Source: an uncultured Porphyromonadaceae bacterium
Lineage (GTDB): Bacteria; Bacteroidota; Bacteroidia; Bacteroidales; Muribaculaceae
NCBI GenBank assembly: GCA_947175295.1
Contig: CAMWMK010000035.1
Span: 1-32,637, forward strand
Reading direction: 5' to 3'
DNA: 32,637 bases
The translations under genes were made by a program, and so were the position numbers. Positions 26,390 to 32,637 of the stretch are shown here, in pieces. The notes under the pieces were generated by a model that ran no database searches, was not told where the DNA came from, and saw only the letters and a program-made list of their open reading frames with translations. How positions within the stretch are numbered: the stretch's first letter is position 1; every line of letters starts with the position of its first letter.

Positions 26390-27370
26390 TTATACCGATA
26401 CATTCATTACTTGATATGCAACATACGCTATGTAGAATGCCACCAGAATTGCGCCTTCCGCTCTTGTGATGGTCTGTTTGCCGAATTTCCAGCAGAAAAG
26501 CCAGAATGCAAGGGATGCAGCTATCATGACTACGAGATCGAAATGCGAGATTCCTCCAAACGGCAATGGGCTTATGGTGGCTGTCGTGCCGAGGACAAGG
26601 AAAATGTTGAATATATTACTCCCGATCACATTTCCGATGGCTATGCCGGAGTTTCCCTTGACAGCCGCGGAAATGGAGGCGGCAAGTTCGGGAAGCGACG
26701 TGCCGGCCGCTACTATTGTAAGGCCAACTACTGCCTCGCTCATTCCGAGCGACATAGCGACTCCTGAAGCACCGGCTACGAATCTATCGCCTCCATAGAC
26801 CAGACCGGCCAATCCGGCGATGATTAGAAGTACTGAACGCCATATGGGAAGTTCCTTCCGTTCCGCTCCTTTTGTCGCGGCGGGATCGTCGTTGTGCTCC
26901 CCTCCTTTGGCCTGAGAGAATGTATAGCGTAGGAATATCGCAAAGAAGAGAAGAAGGAGAATGCCATTGACGCGTGAAACGATTCTATCCGGTCCGGCTC
27001 CGAGGATATCTCCATATCCTATGGCGAGCAATGCGAGTGCTGAGATCACGACAAGCCCGATGTCATTGACCATCAGCGAACGCTCTACTTTGATGGGTCG
27101 TATGAGTGCCACTACGCCAATTATGACGAGTATGTTGAAGATATTGCTTCCCACTACGTTTCCTATCGCCATGGGTGCATTTCCCTGAAGGGCGGATACG
27201 ATGCTGATCGAAAGCTCTGGTGTCGAGGTGCCGAATGCAACCACAGTAAGTCCGACTACGAGGTCGCTGATGCCGAAACGTCGTGCAATTGAGGCGGCGC
27301 CGTCAGTAAGCCAGTTTGCCGCGAAGATTATCAGTGCCACTCCGAGGAGGAGCCAGAAAATGTCAATCAT
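26390..27370 (-). CDS. Calcium/sodium antiporter, CaCA superfamily (YrbG-like)
   Basis: Inner-membrane cation exchanger that moves Ca2+ against Na+ (or H+). The 326 residues contain the two inverted alpha repeats that define the superfamily: GTSTPELSISIVSAL (47-61) with GNVVGSNIFN (70-79), and GTSLPELAASISAAV (223-237) with GNVIGSNIFN (246-255); the glutamates of the two PEL motifs are the ion ligands. About ten membrane helices surround them, with a soluble loop at 152-175. It is a single gene, followed by its own terminator. Confidence 0.95.
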   Translation of the reverse strand: MIDIFWLLLGVALIIFAANWLTDGAASIARRFGISDLVVGLTVVAFGTSTPELSISIVSALQGNAPMAIGNVVGSNIFNILVIIGVVALIRPIKVERSLMVNDIGLVVISALALLAIGYGDILGAGPDRIVSRVNGILLLLFFAIFLRYTFSQAKGGEHNDDPAATKGAERKELPIWRSVLLIIAGLAGLVYGGDRFVAGASGVAMSLGMSEAVVGLTIVAAGTSLPELAASISAAVKGNSGIAIGNVIGSNIFNIFLVLGTTATISPLPFGGISHFDLVVMIAASLAFWLFCWKFGKQTITRAEGAILVAFYIAYVAYQVMNVSV

Positions 27371-27452
27371 AGTATTGAGGTGTTTAAGTGGTTTATATTA
27401 TCGCTAAATGCTTAACGAGTTTGGATGGCCTATGGTTTACCTATACCTTATG

Positions 27453-27588
27453 CTATTTCATGGGGTGCATCCATTCTTTTTCGATTGGTTCAATTTTTGA
27501 TTCTCCCCAATAAGCATCATAGATAAGCATCATAGAATCGTGTAGCGGACTCGACTCCCCAATCTGAACCATTGTCCGCTTTTATATG
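27453..27588 (-). pseudogene. Short gene remnant broken by a 13-base tandem duplication
   Basis: This piece lies in the 321-base gap 27371-27691. Read with one copy of the duplicated unit (27510-27522 = 27523-27535) the minus strand gives a coding-like run ending NGSDWGVESATRFYDAYWGE and then SKIEPIEKEWMHPMK before a stop at 27453. With both copies present the frame is shifted; the present sequence still offers a 39-residue reading frame from an ATG at 27572. I do not recognise the protein. It could be the C-terminal end of a lost gene or a small gene with a shifted start. The remainder of the gap holds only the repeat at 27644-27678. Confidence 0.35.
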
Positions 27589-27643
27589 TTATTATTTATT
27601 ATAGTATCACAAAAATGTATTCGGCTGAAATCCAGCGACAGAC

Positions 27644-27678
27644 AATTATGCATTGTGCATTGTGAATTATGCATTATA
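27644..27678. repeat. TTATGCATTGTGCATTG-type degenerate repeat
   Basis: Thirty-five bases made of ATGCATT and GTGCATT units lie just before the start of the DUF1186-like gene. The same skeleton occurs at 21598-21632 in the ileS leader. I recall such ATGCATTGTGCATT strings from intergenic regions of many Bacteroidales genomes; their role is unknown. Confidence 0.6.
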
Positions 27679-27691
27679 ACTTATAGGAATA

Positions 27692-29254
27692 ATGGCAAGC
27701 AATAAGAAAAATAAGAAGGGTAAGGGTCAGCCGGTAAAGATGACTCCTGAGAAGTATATCATGGAAAGGGCCCGCAAACTGCCAATTGGGAAGTGTTATA
27801 TCAATCCTGATTGGAAGGAAGCGGGACTGGCCACCATCGTTATCTCCAGAGAGAGGGCAGATGGAAAATTCGTTGTGGGAGTTTTCCTTACTGATACGTA
27901 CTGTCTTGGTGTGAAAGACGTGATTTATCGTGCCGATGCCGATAGTATTGATTTTAAGGATTTACTGAAAGGAGTGTTCAGGGATGGCGTATATGAGGAG
28001 ATTTCCTACGCTGAGGCCCATAATCTTATTTATGGTGCCATAGAATTCGCAGAGGAAGCAGACATCGAGCCTTACCGGGATTTCAATGTAGCGGAATATA
28101 TTCTGGAGGAAGACACGGATGAGATTCCTCTTATTGAATATGACTACGGTAAAGACGGCAAGCATTTGCTCGTAGTGGGTCCTTCTGGAAAGGAAGCACG
28201 CTATATGAAGCAGCTCAAGGAAAAGTATGGCGAAGATTTCGACTATATAGCTCCGGTAGACGGAATGTTCGACGACACTGCTGCATATGATGATATGGAT
28301 GAAGATGGATACTATGACGAGGATGAGGATTTTTCCGATATAAGTCCTGAGAGTCAGGATAAGATGTTCAAGCAGCTGCTTGAAAGTATGCAGAAGGTTA
28401 AGGATCATTACCAAAGCGATTTTCATAAGATGGAAAAGTACAGCTACCATTATCCCGAATACCCGAAAGAGGCCGTTTTGCGCCATCAGTTCATAGCCGA
28501 AGTACTGCTTGACTCTAACAATCTCTATTCACTGCCTGATAGTACCATAGATGAGATTCTGGCTCTCCCTGCCGATGAAGCAGCCGAAGACATAAGCAAC
28601 CTAATACTGACGGAAATAGGAAAGACCTATCAGCAGATTAATGCCGGAAAGTATGAGGATCCAACCGACAGTGCGATAATGCATGGAGTGCTTCTGCTTA
28701 CTCACATAGGAAGCAGAAAGGGTCTTGACGCATTGCTTGAATTGATACGTCAGAATACTGAATTCCTTGACTATCATTTCGGCGACCTTGCTCCGGAGTT
28801 CATTTATCCGGCCATTTATGCCTGTGGAAAGGATGATTTCAAAGCAATTGAATCCTATCTTTATGAACCGGGCTATGAGTGGTATGCGAGATGCGAGGCT
28901 TCACGCGCTCTTGCTATGATTGCCTACAACCATCCGGAAAAAAGAGATGAAATCATAGAGATATTCAGGAGATTGCTGAAGTCTTTCATCACTCGCCTGC
29001 TGGTACAGGATGGATGTGACAGTGCCTTTGCCGGACATGTAATGTCTGATCTTATCGGTATCTCTGCCAAAGAACTTATCCCGGAAATTAAGGAAGTGTA
29101 TGCAACCGGATATGTCGACGATATGATTTGTGGAGACGCAGAGAGTGTTGTCAGAGATGTTGAGGAGGGAAATGTACTCTCCATTAAGGAGCAGGAATTC
29201 GAGTTTCCTGACATCCTTAAGCAGTACGCCCACCTTAAAAGTTTTGAGAAATAA
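27692..29254 (+). CDS. DUF1186-like helical-repeat protein
   Basis: Cytoplasmic protein of 520 residues, function unknown. It begins with a lysine-rich stretch (1-15) and an N-terminal mixed alpha/beta domain (20-165: LPIGKCYINPDWKEAGLATI, FVVGVFLTDTYCLGVKDVIY) that I recognise only as a recurrent companion of such proteins. A very acidic low-complexity segment follows (190-217). Residues 265-470 are alpha-helical repeats that fit DUF1186 (MHGVLLLTHIGSRKGLDALL, YEPGYEWYARCEASRALAMIA), related in shape to HEAT repeats. No signal peptide, no membrane segment, no catalytic motif. It stands alone between a remnant and a convergent gene pair. A protein-binding role is likely; nothing more specific can be said. 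Confidence 0.8.
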   Translation: MASNKKNKKGKGQPVKMTPEKYIMERARKLPIGKCYINPDWKEAGLATIVISRERADGKFVVGVFLTDTYCLGVKDVIYRADADSIDFKDLLKGVFRDGVYEEISYAEAHNLIYGAIEFAEEADIEPYRDFNVAEYILEEDTDEIPLIEYDYGKDGKHLLVVGPSGKEARYMKQLKEKYGEDFDYIAPVDGMFDDTAAYDDMDEDGYYDEDEDFSDISPESQDKMFKQLLESMQKVKDHYQSDFHKMEKYSYHYPEYPKEAVLRHQFIAEVLLDSNNLYSLPDSTIDEILALPADEAAEDISNLILTEIGKTYQQINAGKYEDPTDSAIMHGVLLLTHIGSRKGLDALLELIRQNTEFLDYHFGDLAPEFIYPAIYACGKDDFKAIESYLYEPGYEWYARCEASRALAMIAYNHPEKRDEIIEIFRRLLKSFITRLLVQDGCDSAFAGHVMSDLIGISAKELIPEIKEVYATGYVDDMICGDAESVVRDVEEGNVLSIKEQEFEFPDILKQYAHLKSFEK

Positions 29255-29292
29255 TCTCCCTGTCAGGAAGCCACGTATCAATGTTAAAATCA

Positions 29293-29324
29293 CTCCCGGT
29301 CACAGTCCAGACTGTGACCGGGAG
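29293..29324. terminator. Hairpin terminator between convergent genes
   Basis: Perfect 14-base-pair G/C-rich stem (29293-29306 with 29311-29324) with a 4-base loop, between the DUF1186-like gene (plus) and the DUF2442 gene (minus). The U run is short on both sides (TGATTTTAA on the minus strand, ATATCTT on the plus), so it may act as a weak bidirectional terminator. Confidence 0.65.
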
Positions 29325-29360
29325 ATATCTTCAAAGGTACATGTTCCTGTGATTTATTCT

Positions 29361-29789
29361 TTATGAAACCGCTTGCAGTAACTCATGACTCATAGATCTT
29401 ATGCCGTTTTTTATCGCTATCAGTACTTCGTCCTTAGGTTGCCAAATTCCATAGATGAATCTGTCAAGAACGGCTTTTGGCATTCCTATGAACTTAGCTA
29501 CTTCCTTAGCACTTAGCCAAGGACAGTGATTGAAGATTTTGGCAACTTCATTATTGGGGTTTGGTTCGGAAGAATCAAAAAAGGATTCTACCGACAAGTC
29601 TTCATCAAGATCTTTCCATCGCACATATTCCCCATTACCCCAGATATAGAATTTCTGCCGTTGCACATAATCGGCATCCTTCAATATCGGATATGCTTCA
29701 AGCGGTCGACTGAACACTTTTCCGGAAACACTCTGCATAAAGATACGCTCGTTTTCAAACCATATTTCCTGAATTTTTTCCATGGTCAT
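29361..29789 (-). CDS. DUF2442 domain protein with C-terminal helix-turn-helix
   Basis: A 142-residue protein in two parts. Residues 5-72 (IQEIWFENERIFMQSVSGKVFSRPL, YIWGNGEYVRWKDLDEDLSVESFF) have the DUF2442 pattern. Residues 78-140 look like an XRE-type DNA-binding domain: FNHCPWLSAKEVAKFIGMPK is helix-turn-helix-like, followed by VLDRFIYGIWQPKDEVLIAI. It starts 8 bases after the DUF4160 gene, so the two are one transcription unit. DUF4160 and DUF2442 genes often sit side by side, and the arrangement resembles a toxin-antitoxin module in which the DNA-binding partner represses the pair; that role is inference. A second ATG at 29783 is an alternative start. Confidence 0.75.
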   Translation of the reverse strand: MTMEKIQEIWFENERIFMQSVSGKVFSRPLEAYPILKDADYVQRQKFYIWGNGEYVRWKDLDEDLSVESFFDSSEPNPNNEVAKIFNHCPWLSAKEVAKFIGMPKAVLDRFIYGIWQPKDEVLIAIKNGIRSMSHELLQAVS

Positions 29790-29797
29790 ATATTCAA

Positions 29798-30040
29798 TTA
29801 TACGTTGAACGAATTATTAGCCTTCCACATTTCTTCAATCTCCTCCCTGAAATCCCTCACAAGATTAAGAATCTTCTTCATTTTAGCCGGCTTGATTCCG
29901 GCCTGTTTGATGATTCCAACATCTGGGAATACTTGAATTTTAGCAAAGCCCCCATCCGCTTCGATATGAACATGTATCGGTTCATGGTCGCCGGGAATTA
30001 TGAAGGCTCGGATTCCAAATAATTCAAATACTGTAGGCAT
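29798..30040 (-). CDS. DUF4160 family small protein
   Basis: An 80-residue protein. The start at 30040 is chosen because DUF4160 proteins begin MPT(V/I), here MPTVFELFGIRAFIIPGDHE, and because the frame upstream runs through a perfect promoter. The motif DHEPIHVHIEADGGFAKIQV (18-37) corresponds to the family's DH-x-P-x-H-x-H core, and a helical C-terminus (AKMKKILNLVRDFREEIEEMW) follows. The two histidines and the aspartate could form a metal or catalytic site. First gene of a pair with DUF2442-HTH. Function unproven. Confidence 0.8.
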   Translation of the reverse strand: MPTVFELFGIRAFIIPGDHEPIHVHIEADGGFAKIQVFPDVGIIKQAGIKPAKMKKILNLVRDFREEIEEMWKANNSFNV

Positions 30041-30065
30041 AATGATATTAATTTTTTTTACATTG

Positions 30066-30097
30066 CAAATGTAATCAAAAAAATTGAAACTTGCAAA
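30066..30097 (-). promoter_or_regulatory. Promoter of the DUF4160-DUF2442 unit
   Basis: On the minus strand TTTG (30094-30097), 20 bases, then TACATTTG (30066-30073) is a full match to the Bacteroidetes consensus, 25 bases upstream of the DUF4160 start. Confidence 0.8.
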
Positions 30098-30262
30098 TAA
30101 AAATTGAATACCACATGGTAGAACCAAAACGCTTCTGGAAACATCATGCTTGCCACTGGTCTTACCGAACAACAGATACAGCAACTCTCCAAAAGGTGTA
30201 TTACAGTTAATGCGTACTAAGTTCGATTGGATTTATCCTTGTCGCGACGATATGGTAATCAT
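30098..30262. other. Intergenic stretch with a possible coding remnant
   Basis: Between the DUF4160 promoter and the next terminator no full gene is visible. On the plus strand 30122-30220 reads through 32 codons, including an ATG at 30146 and the coding-like run MLATGLTEQQIQQLSKRC, before a stop. I do not recognise it. It may be a remnant of a lost gene or chance. Confidence 0.3.
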
Positions 30263-30306
30263 AAAAAAAGCTATCTCGGATAATAGACTTAGCTTTATCC
30301 GAGATA
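30263..30306 (-). terminator. Rho-independent terminator of the secreted protein gene
   Basis: Perfect 12-base-pair stem (30272-30283 with 30295-30306), 11-base loop and seven U on the minus strand (complement of 30263-30269), 40 bases after the stop at 30346. Confidence 0.88.
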
Positions 30307-30345
30307 TACGATTTGAAGTCAGCGTTGAGGGTTTTGACGCGTTGT

Positions 30346-31497
30346 TTATTTCATCAGGACTTTCTCCGTCTTGCCGTTGGAGACTCGAATGAAGACACCG
30401 TTATTAGGATTCTCCACTTTTACTCCCTGAAGGTTGTAGTAGATGGTTTTGTCATCGGTTGCCTCGATTGATTCTACAGCGTTTGGGTCCGCTATGGCAC
30501 GAATAGTATTGTGTAACTGATCATACTGTATTATCACAGGTCCGTCGTAGCTTTCGGCAAAGGCCATATTCTCCCATCCCCTCTCGGTCAGACCATACGT
30601 CTCGCCCAACTTCATTTCGAGGTTTTGGGTGGAATAATAATAGTTCCAGTCGAGGTCAGCAAGTTTGAACTTCATTCCTGCCTGAATGGATGGAAGAGTC
30701 ACTGAATAGACATATTGAGAGCCGGGTATCTCTGTCATACAATATTTTCCATCCCAAGACCAATCTGTCACTTCACCGCGCAACGCAAGCGGAGATACAC
30801 TGCTTAAGTCCGTTTTTACCGTTAGTTGATTTGAATTGAGATCAAGGATGAAAGCTACAAAGTTGAGTTCCTCACAGTTGAATGGGTCTCCATCCTGAAG
30901 TATGGGAAATTGTCCAGCTCCAGAGATGGTAAATGAGTCAGCAGCTCCGTATTGGATGTTCCAATTCTGGTTGGCCCTAAACTTAAAGTTACCTTCGATG
31001 GAGCTGAAGAGAGTATACCATATATTCGGATTGAGTTCTAACATTTGATTATCATAATCCCAGCTGTTGAAGTCACCGATCACTCCCCAGGTTCCTTCCT
31101 CAGGCATCTCTTTGTTCTTGACACTCACGGAGTACTCCCCTTTCTCATCCTTAGTGACAGTAAGCGTGCAGACTTTGCCGAGGCCCATGAATGCGGCTTC
31201 CGGTTGGCCGAAATGCAATGGGTATGAACCATCTTCCGAATTGATGAAATCTGTTGGTGAGAGACGATAGTCGTTATTGAAAGTATCCCAGTCCATATTG
31301 GGTTTCAGTTCGGTAGTGAATCCGAAAGAACTGAAAAAAGGAATGTATCCAGTCCATTGCCAACCGTTTTCTGTTTCTTCCATCTTGGCTCCGACTCCTG
31401 GATCCCATTTACCAAACGGATTCCCGATGACATACATCGCGTCGGCGTTCTGGACCATCATGGCGATCGCCGTTAAAGTAAGTAATGTTTTCTTCAT
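30346..31497 (-). CDS. Secreted SusE/SusF-like protein with C-terminal sorting-like domain
   Basis: Exported protein of 383 residues with a signal peptide (MKKTLLTLTAIAMMVQNADA, no lipobox). Three similar beta-rich modules follow: 21-125 (MYVIGNPFGKWDPGVGAKM...), 135-230 (GTWGVIGDFNSWDYDNQML, ending FKFRANQNWNIQYG) and 238-345 (LRGEVTDWSWDGKYCM, FKLADLDWNYYYS). The pattern G-x-x-x-W-D followed by FKFR/FKLA resembles the starch-binding modules of SusE and SusF. The end (YYNLQGVKVENPNNGVFIRV ... KVLMK) is like the C-terminal sorting tails found on many secreted Bacteroidetes proteins. The gene has its own promoter and terminator, and no SusC/D or glycoside hydrolase is nearby. Carbohydrate binding is plausible, the ligand unknown. 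Confidence 0.75.
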   Translation of the reverse strand: MKKTLLTLTAIAMMVQNADAMYVIGNPFGKWDPGVGAKMEETENGWQWTGYIPFFSSFGFTTELKPNMDWDTFNNDYRLSPTDFINSEDGSYPLHFGQPEAAFMGLGKVCTLTVTKDEKGEYSVSVKNKEMPEEGTWGVIGDFNSWDYDNQMLELNPNIWYTLFSSIEGNFKFRANQNWNIQYGAADSFTISGAGQFPILQDGDPFNCEELNFVAFILDLNSNQLTVKTDLSSVSPLALRGEVTDWSWDGKYCMTEIPGSQYVYSVTLPSIQAGMKFKLADLDWNYYYSTQNLEMKLGETYGLTERGWENMAFAESYDGPVIIQYDQLHNTIRAIADPNAVESIEATDDKTIYYNLQGVKVENPNNGVFIRVSNGKTEKVLMK

Positions 31498-31535
31498 GCT
31501 TTGTTTCGTTAAGGATAACTTTTTGATTTATGGTA

Positions 31536-31566
31536 CAAAATTAGAACAATGTCGATTGATTGGAAA
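31536..31566 (-). promoter_or_regulatory. Promoter of the secreted protein gene
   Basis: On the minus strand TTTC (31563-31566), 19 bases, then TAATTTTG (31536-31543) fit the Bacteroidetes consensus with one change in the -33 box, about 40 bases before the start codon. Confidence 0.7.
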
Positions 31567-31600
31567 TATACGTATAGTAAGAAATTTAAAAACTGTAACG

Positions 31601-31626
31601 TAGGGACGCACGGCTCGTGCGTCCGC
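31601..31626. repeat. REP-like palindrome
   Basis: GGACGCACG (31604-31612) and CGTGCGTCC (31616-31624) form a perfect hairpin with a 3-base loop, flanked by GTAG on the left. This G/C-rich sequence stands out in an A/T-rich gap (31498-31687). Strings of the type GTAGGGACGCACG are, as I recall, dispersed in many Bacteroidales genomes as repetitive extragenic palindromes. Confidence 0.65.
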
Positions 31627-31687
31627 GCTCGACCGTGCTGGCATGACACTGAAAATGCACATTTATTTGTGACCGAACGATAAGAAT

Positions 31688-31807
31688 ATGGAAAATTTGA
31701 ATAAGGAGTCCAAGCCGTACAAGTCCGGAGAATATGAAGAGATGTTCAATGCGTCCGAAATAGCATCTATGGCCGCGGAAGACATTGCTTTAGTCCTTCG
31801 TCATTGA
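31688..31807 (+). CDS. Possible small ORF or gene remnant, 39 residues
   Basis: An ATG-started frame on the plus strand encodes 39 residues, mostly polar and then helical (SGEYEEMFNASEIASMAAED). Residues 18-33 faintly recall the C-terminal EMFxxAEIAxx segment of Rpn/PD-(D/E)XK transposase-like proteins, so it may be a remnant of such a gene. It ends 5 bases before the end of the convergent 186-residue gene. No promoter was found. Confidence 0.3.
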   Translation: MENLNKESKPYKSGEYEEMFNASEIASMAAEDIALVLRH

Positions 31808-31812
31808 TGATC

Positions 31813-32373
31813 TTATGATTCAATTATGTAGTCACCCAAGTACGTTTGATTAATTTTCTCAGCTATTTCGTCAATAGTGATTAATCCATTTGACAGTTGG
31901 AAATTATTAATCATTAGGTAGATTGTATGGGTGGTATCAGATATATGATAGAATGTTTCACCTCCAAAAAGATTTACCATCATACGTTTATAAAAGAGAA
32001 AACGCCTGCTTCCATTACTTAAATCGAGATTTTTTCCTTCGATATCCTTTTCAAGATCTGGAGCTGCTACAAAGCCAAAGGAAACCAATTTATTGGCTCT
32101 ATAGTATTCAAGCATCACTTCTATACAGGACCTGACAATTTTTCTGGGCTCAAAATCGTTTGTGAGCAGTGAGTACCGTTCTTTACTCAATTCCACACCT
32201 TTCCAATAGAATTTTAAGCCATAGAATTCATGATCGAATCCCTCTACTTCAACTATATATCTTTTGTTGCTTTTAGTAGACTTAAAAGTCCATAAATCAG
32301 TAATGCGAAGCGAACCTGAGTTTTTGCTTCGCATGATAAATCTTGGTTTGTAGAAGTCGATTTTCGTGCTCAC
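31813..32373 (-). CDS. Conserved hypothetical protein, second gene of a coupled pair
   Basis: A 186-residue cytoplasmic protein that I associate only with a Bacteroidetes family of unknown function. Visible: KYIVEVEGFDHEFYGLKFYW-like beta-rich start (residue 36 on), a YSLLTNDFEPRKIVRSCIEVML helix region (67-88), SFGFVAAPD (98-106), a basic aromatic segment RRFLFYKRMMVNLF (123-136), then YLMINN and a C-terminal helix. No signal peptide or membrane segment. It starts with GTG at 32373, and GTGA overlaps the stop of the upstream 52-residue gene by three bases (TGA), which implies translational coupling. The next in-frame ATG is residue 14. It shares the promoter at 32555-32586. Confidence 0.7.
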   Translation of the reverse strand: MSTKIDFYKPRFIMRSKNSGSLRITDLWTFKSTKSNKRYIVEVEGFDHEFYGLKFYWKGVELSKERYSLLTNDFEPRKIVRSCIEVMLEYYRANKLVSFGFVAAPDLEKDIEGKNLDLSNGSRRFLFYKRMMVNLFGGETFYHISDTTHTIYLMINNFQLSNGLITIDEIAEKINQTYLGDYIIES

Positions 32374-32528
32374 GGAAGAATGTATTCATAGGAAGGAATC
32401 CGAAGCCTTTCTCTTTCAGACGACGAGATAGCCTGAAGTTTGATTCCTTTTTGAATAGCATTTTTTAAGCTATCTGAAGCTTTTCCTAACTTAACCGAAA
32501 TGCTGGATGACATATTAGACTTTTTCAT
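32370..32528 (-). CDS. Small basic protein of 52 residues, first gene of a coupled pair
   Basis: Starts at ATG 32528, 27 bases downstream of a perfect promoter, and its stop TGA overlaps the GTG start of the 186-residue gene. It is serine-rich and basic: MKKSNMSSSISVKLGKASDS, then a likely helix (LKNAIQKGIKLQAI) and a basic patch SSSERERLRI before PSYEYILP. No family is recognised. Its promoter, its position and the coupling argue that it is a real gene. An antitoxin, a small partner subunit or an RNA-binding peptide are all possible; nothing decides among them. Confidence 0.6.
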   Translation of the reverse strand: MKKSNMSSSISVKLGKASDSLKNAIQKGIKLQAISSSERERLRIPSYEYILP

Positions 32529-32554
32529 CGTTCTATAGTTTTAAAATTTCACCG

Positions 32555-32586
32555 CAAAAGTACTTAAAATATTTGATATCTCCAAA
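32555..32586 (-). promoter_or_regulatory. Promoter of the 52/186-residue gene pair
   Basis: On the minus strand TTTG (32583-32586), 20 bases, then TACTTTTG (32555-32562) is a full match to the Bacteroidetes consensus, so the pair is a complete transcription unit. Nothing else is seen in the last 50 bases of the window. Confidence 0.8.
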
Positions 32587-32637
32587 TAAGTAGCTGACAA
32601 AAATTAATGATAGGATAAATGCGAGATAATCTTGAGT

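Noticed and set aside
26269..26403. Longer N-terminus of the DUF418 protein
   Set aside because: The extra 45 codons would run through the exchanger terminator and overlap the end of the exchanger gene; the family start fits 26268.
27644..27678. Repeat near 27.65 kb as a CRISPR array
   Set aside because: The units are about 7-10 bases, degenerate and without spacers of constant length.
30041..30184. Longer N-terminus of the DUF4160 protein
   Set aside because: The 48 extra codons include the promoter of the unit, and family members start with MPT(V/I).

Overview
The window looks like a chromosomal segment from a member of the Bacteroidales, probably a gut lineage near Muribaculaceae (the order is well supported, the family is a guess). 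The reasons are: several promoters of the Bacteroidetes type (TTTG, 19-20 bases, TAnnTTTG) exactly upstream of genes; a type III glutamine synthetase; the ileS-lspA-DUF4296 cluster with a Bacteroidetes-type IleRS; a SusE/F-like secreted protein with a C-terminal sorting-like tail; and weak Shine-Dalgarno sequences with A/T-rich leaders. No tRNA, rRNA, CRISPR array, insertion sequence or phage gene is visible.

Layout. (1) 0.1-6.3 kb, minus strand: glnN with its own promoter and terminator, then the operon etfB-etfA-acyl-CoA dehydrogenase, a complete electron-transfer flavoprotein with its partner dehydrogenase. (2) 6.4-16.6 kb, plus strand: nhaA with terminator, then pyrG behind a promoter whose -33 box lies inside a near-perfect palindrome, then an ABC-F ATPase, an M13 metallopeptidase, aroE, a ComEC-type membrane protein and a SprT-like protein; the last four are tightly packed or overlapping. 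(3) 16.4-22.9 kb, minus strand: ddl-ileS-lspA-DUF4296 lipoprotein, an operon for cell wall, translation and lipoprotein maturation; its last gene overlaps the end of the SprT gene by 142 bases in antisense. (4) 23.0-27.4 kb: a flavodoxin-like protein (plus), then on the minus strand a PL9-type pectate lyase, a DUF418 membrane protein and a Na+/Ca2+ exchanger, separated by strong hairpin terminators. (5) 27.4-32.6 kb: a more accessory, apparently A/T-richer region with small or poorly known genes: a gene remnant broken by a 13-base duplication, a DUF1186-like protein, a DUF4160/DUF2442-HTH two-gene unit, a secreted three-module protein, a REP-like palindrome, and at the right edge a two-gene unit of a 52-residue protein translationally coupled to a 186-residue protein of unknown function.

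Most of the window is housekeeping. The best candidates for something undescribed are the coupled 52/186-residue pair at the right edge, the DUF4160/DUF2442-HTH pair, and the palindromic operator-like element over the pyrG promoter. All functional calls come from reading motifs by eye; no database search was run.
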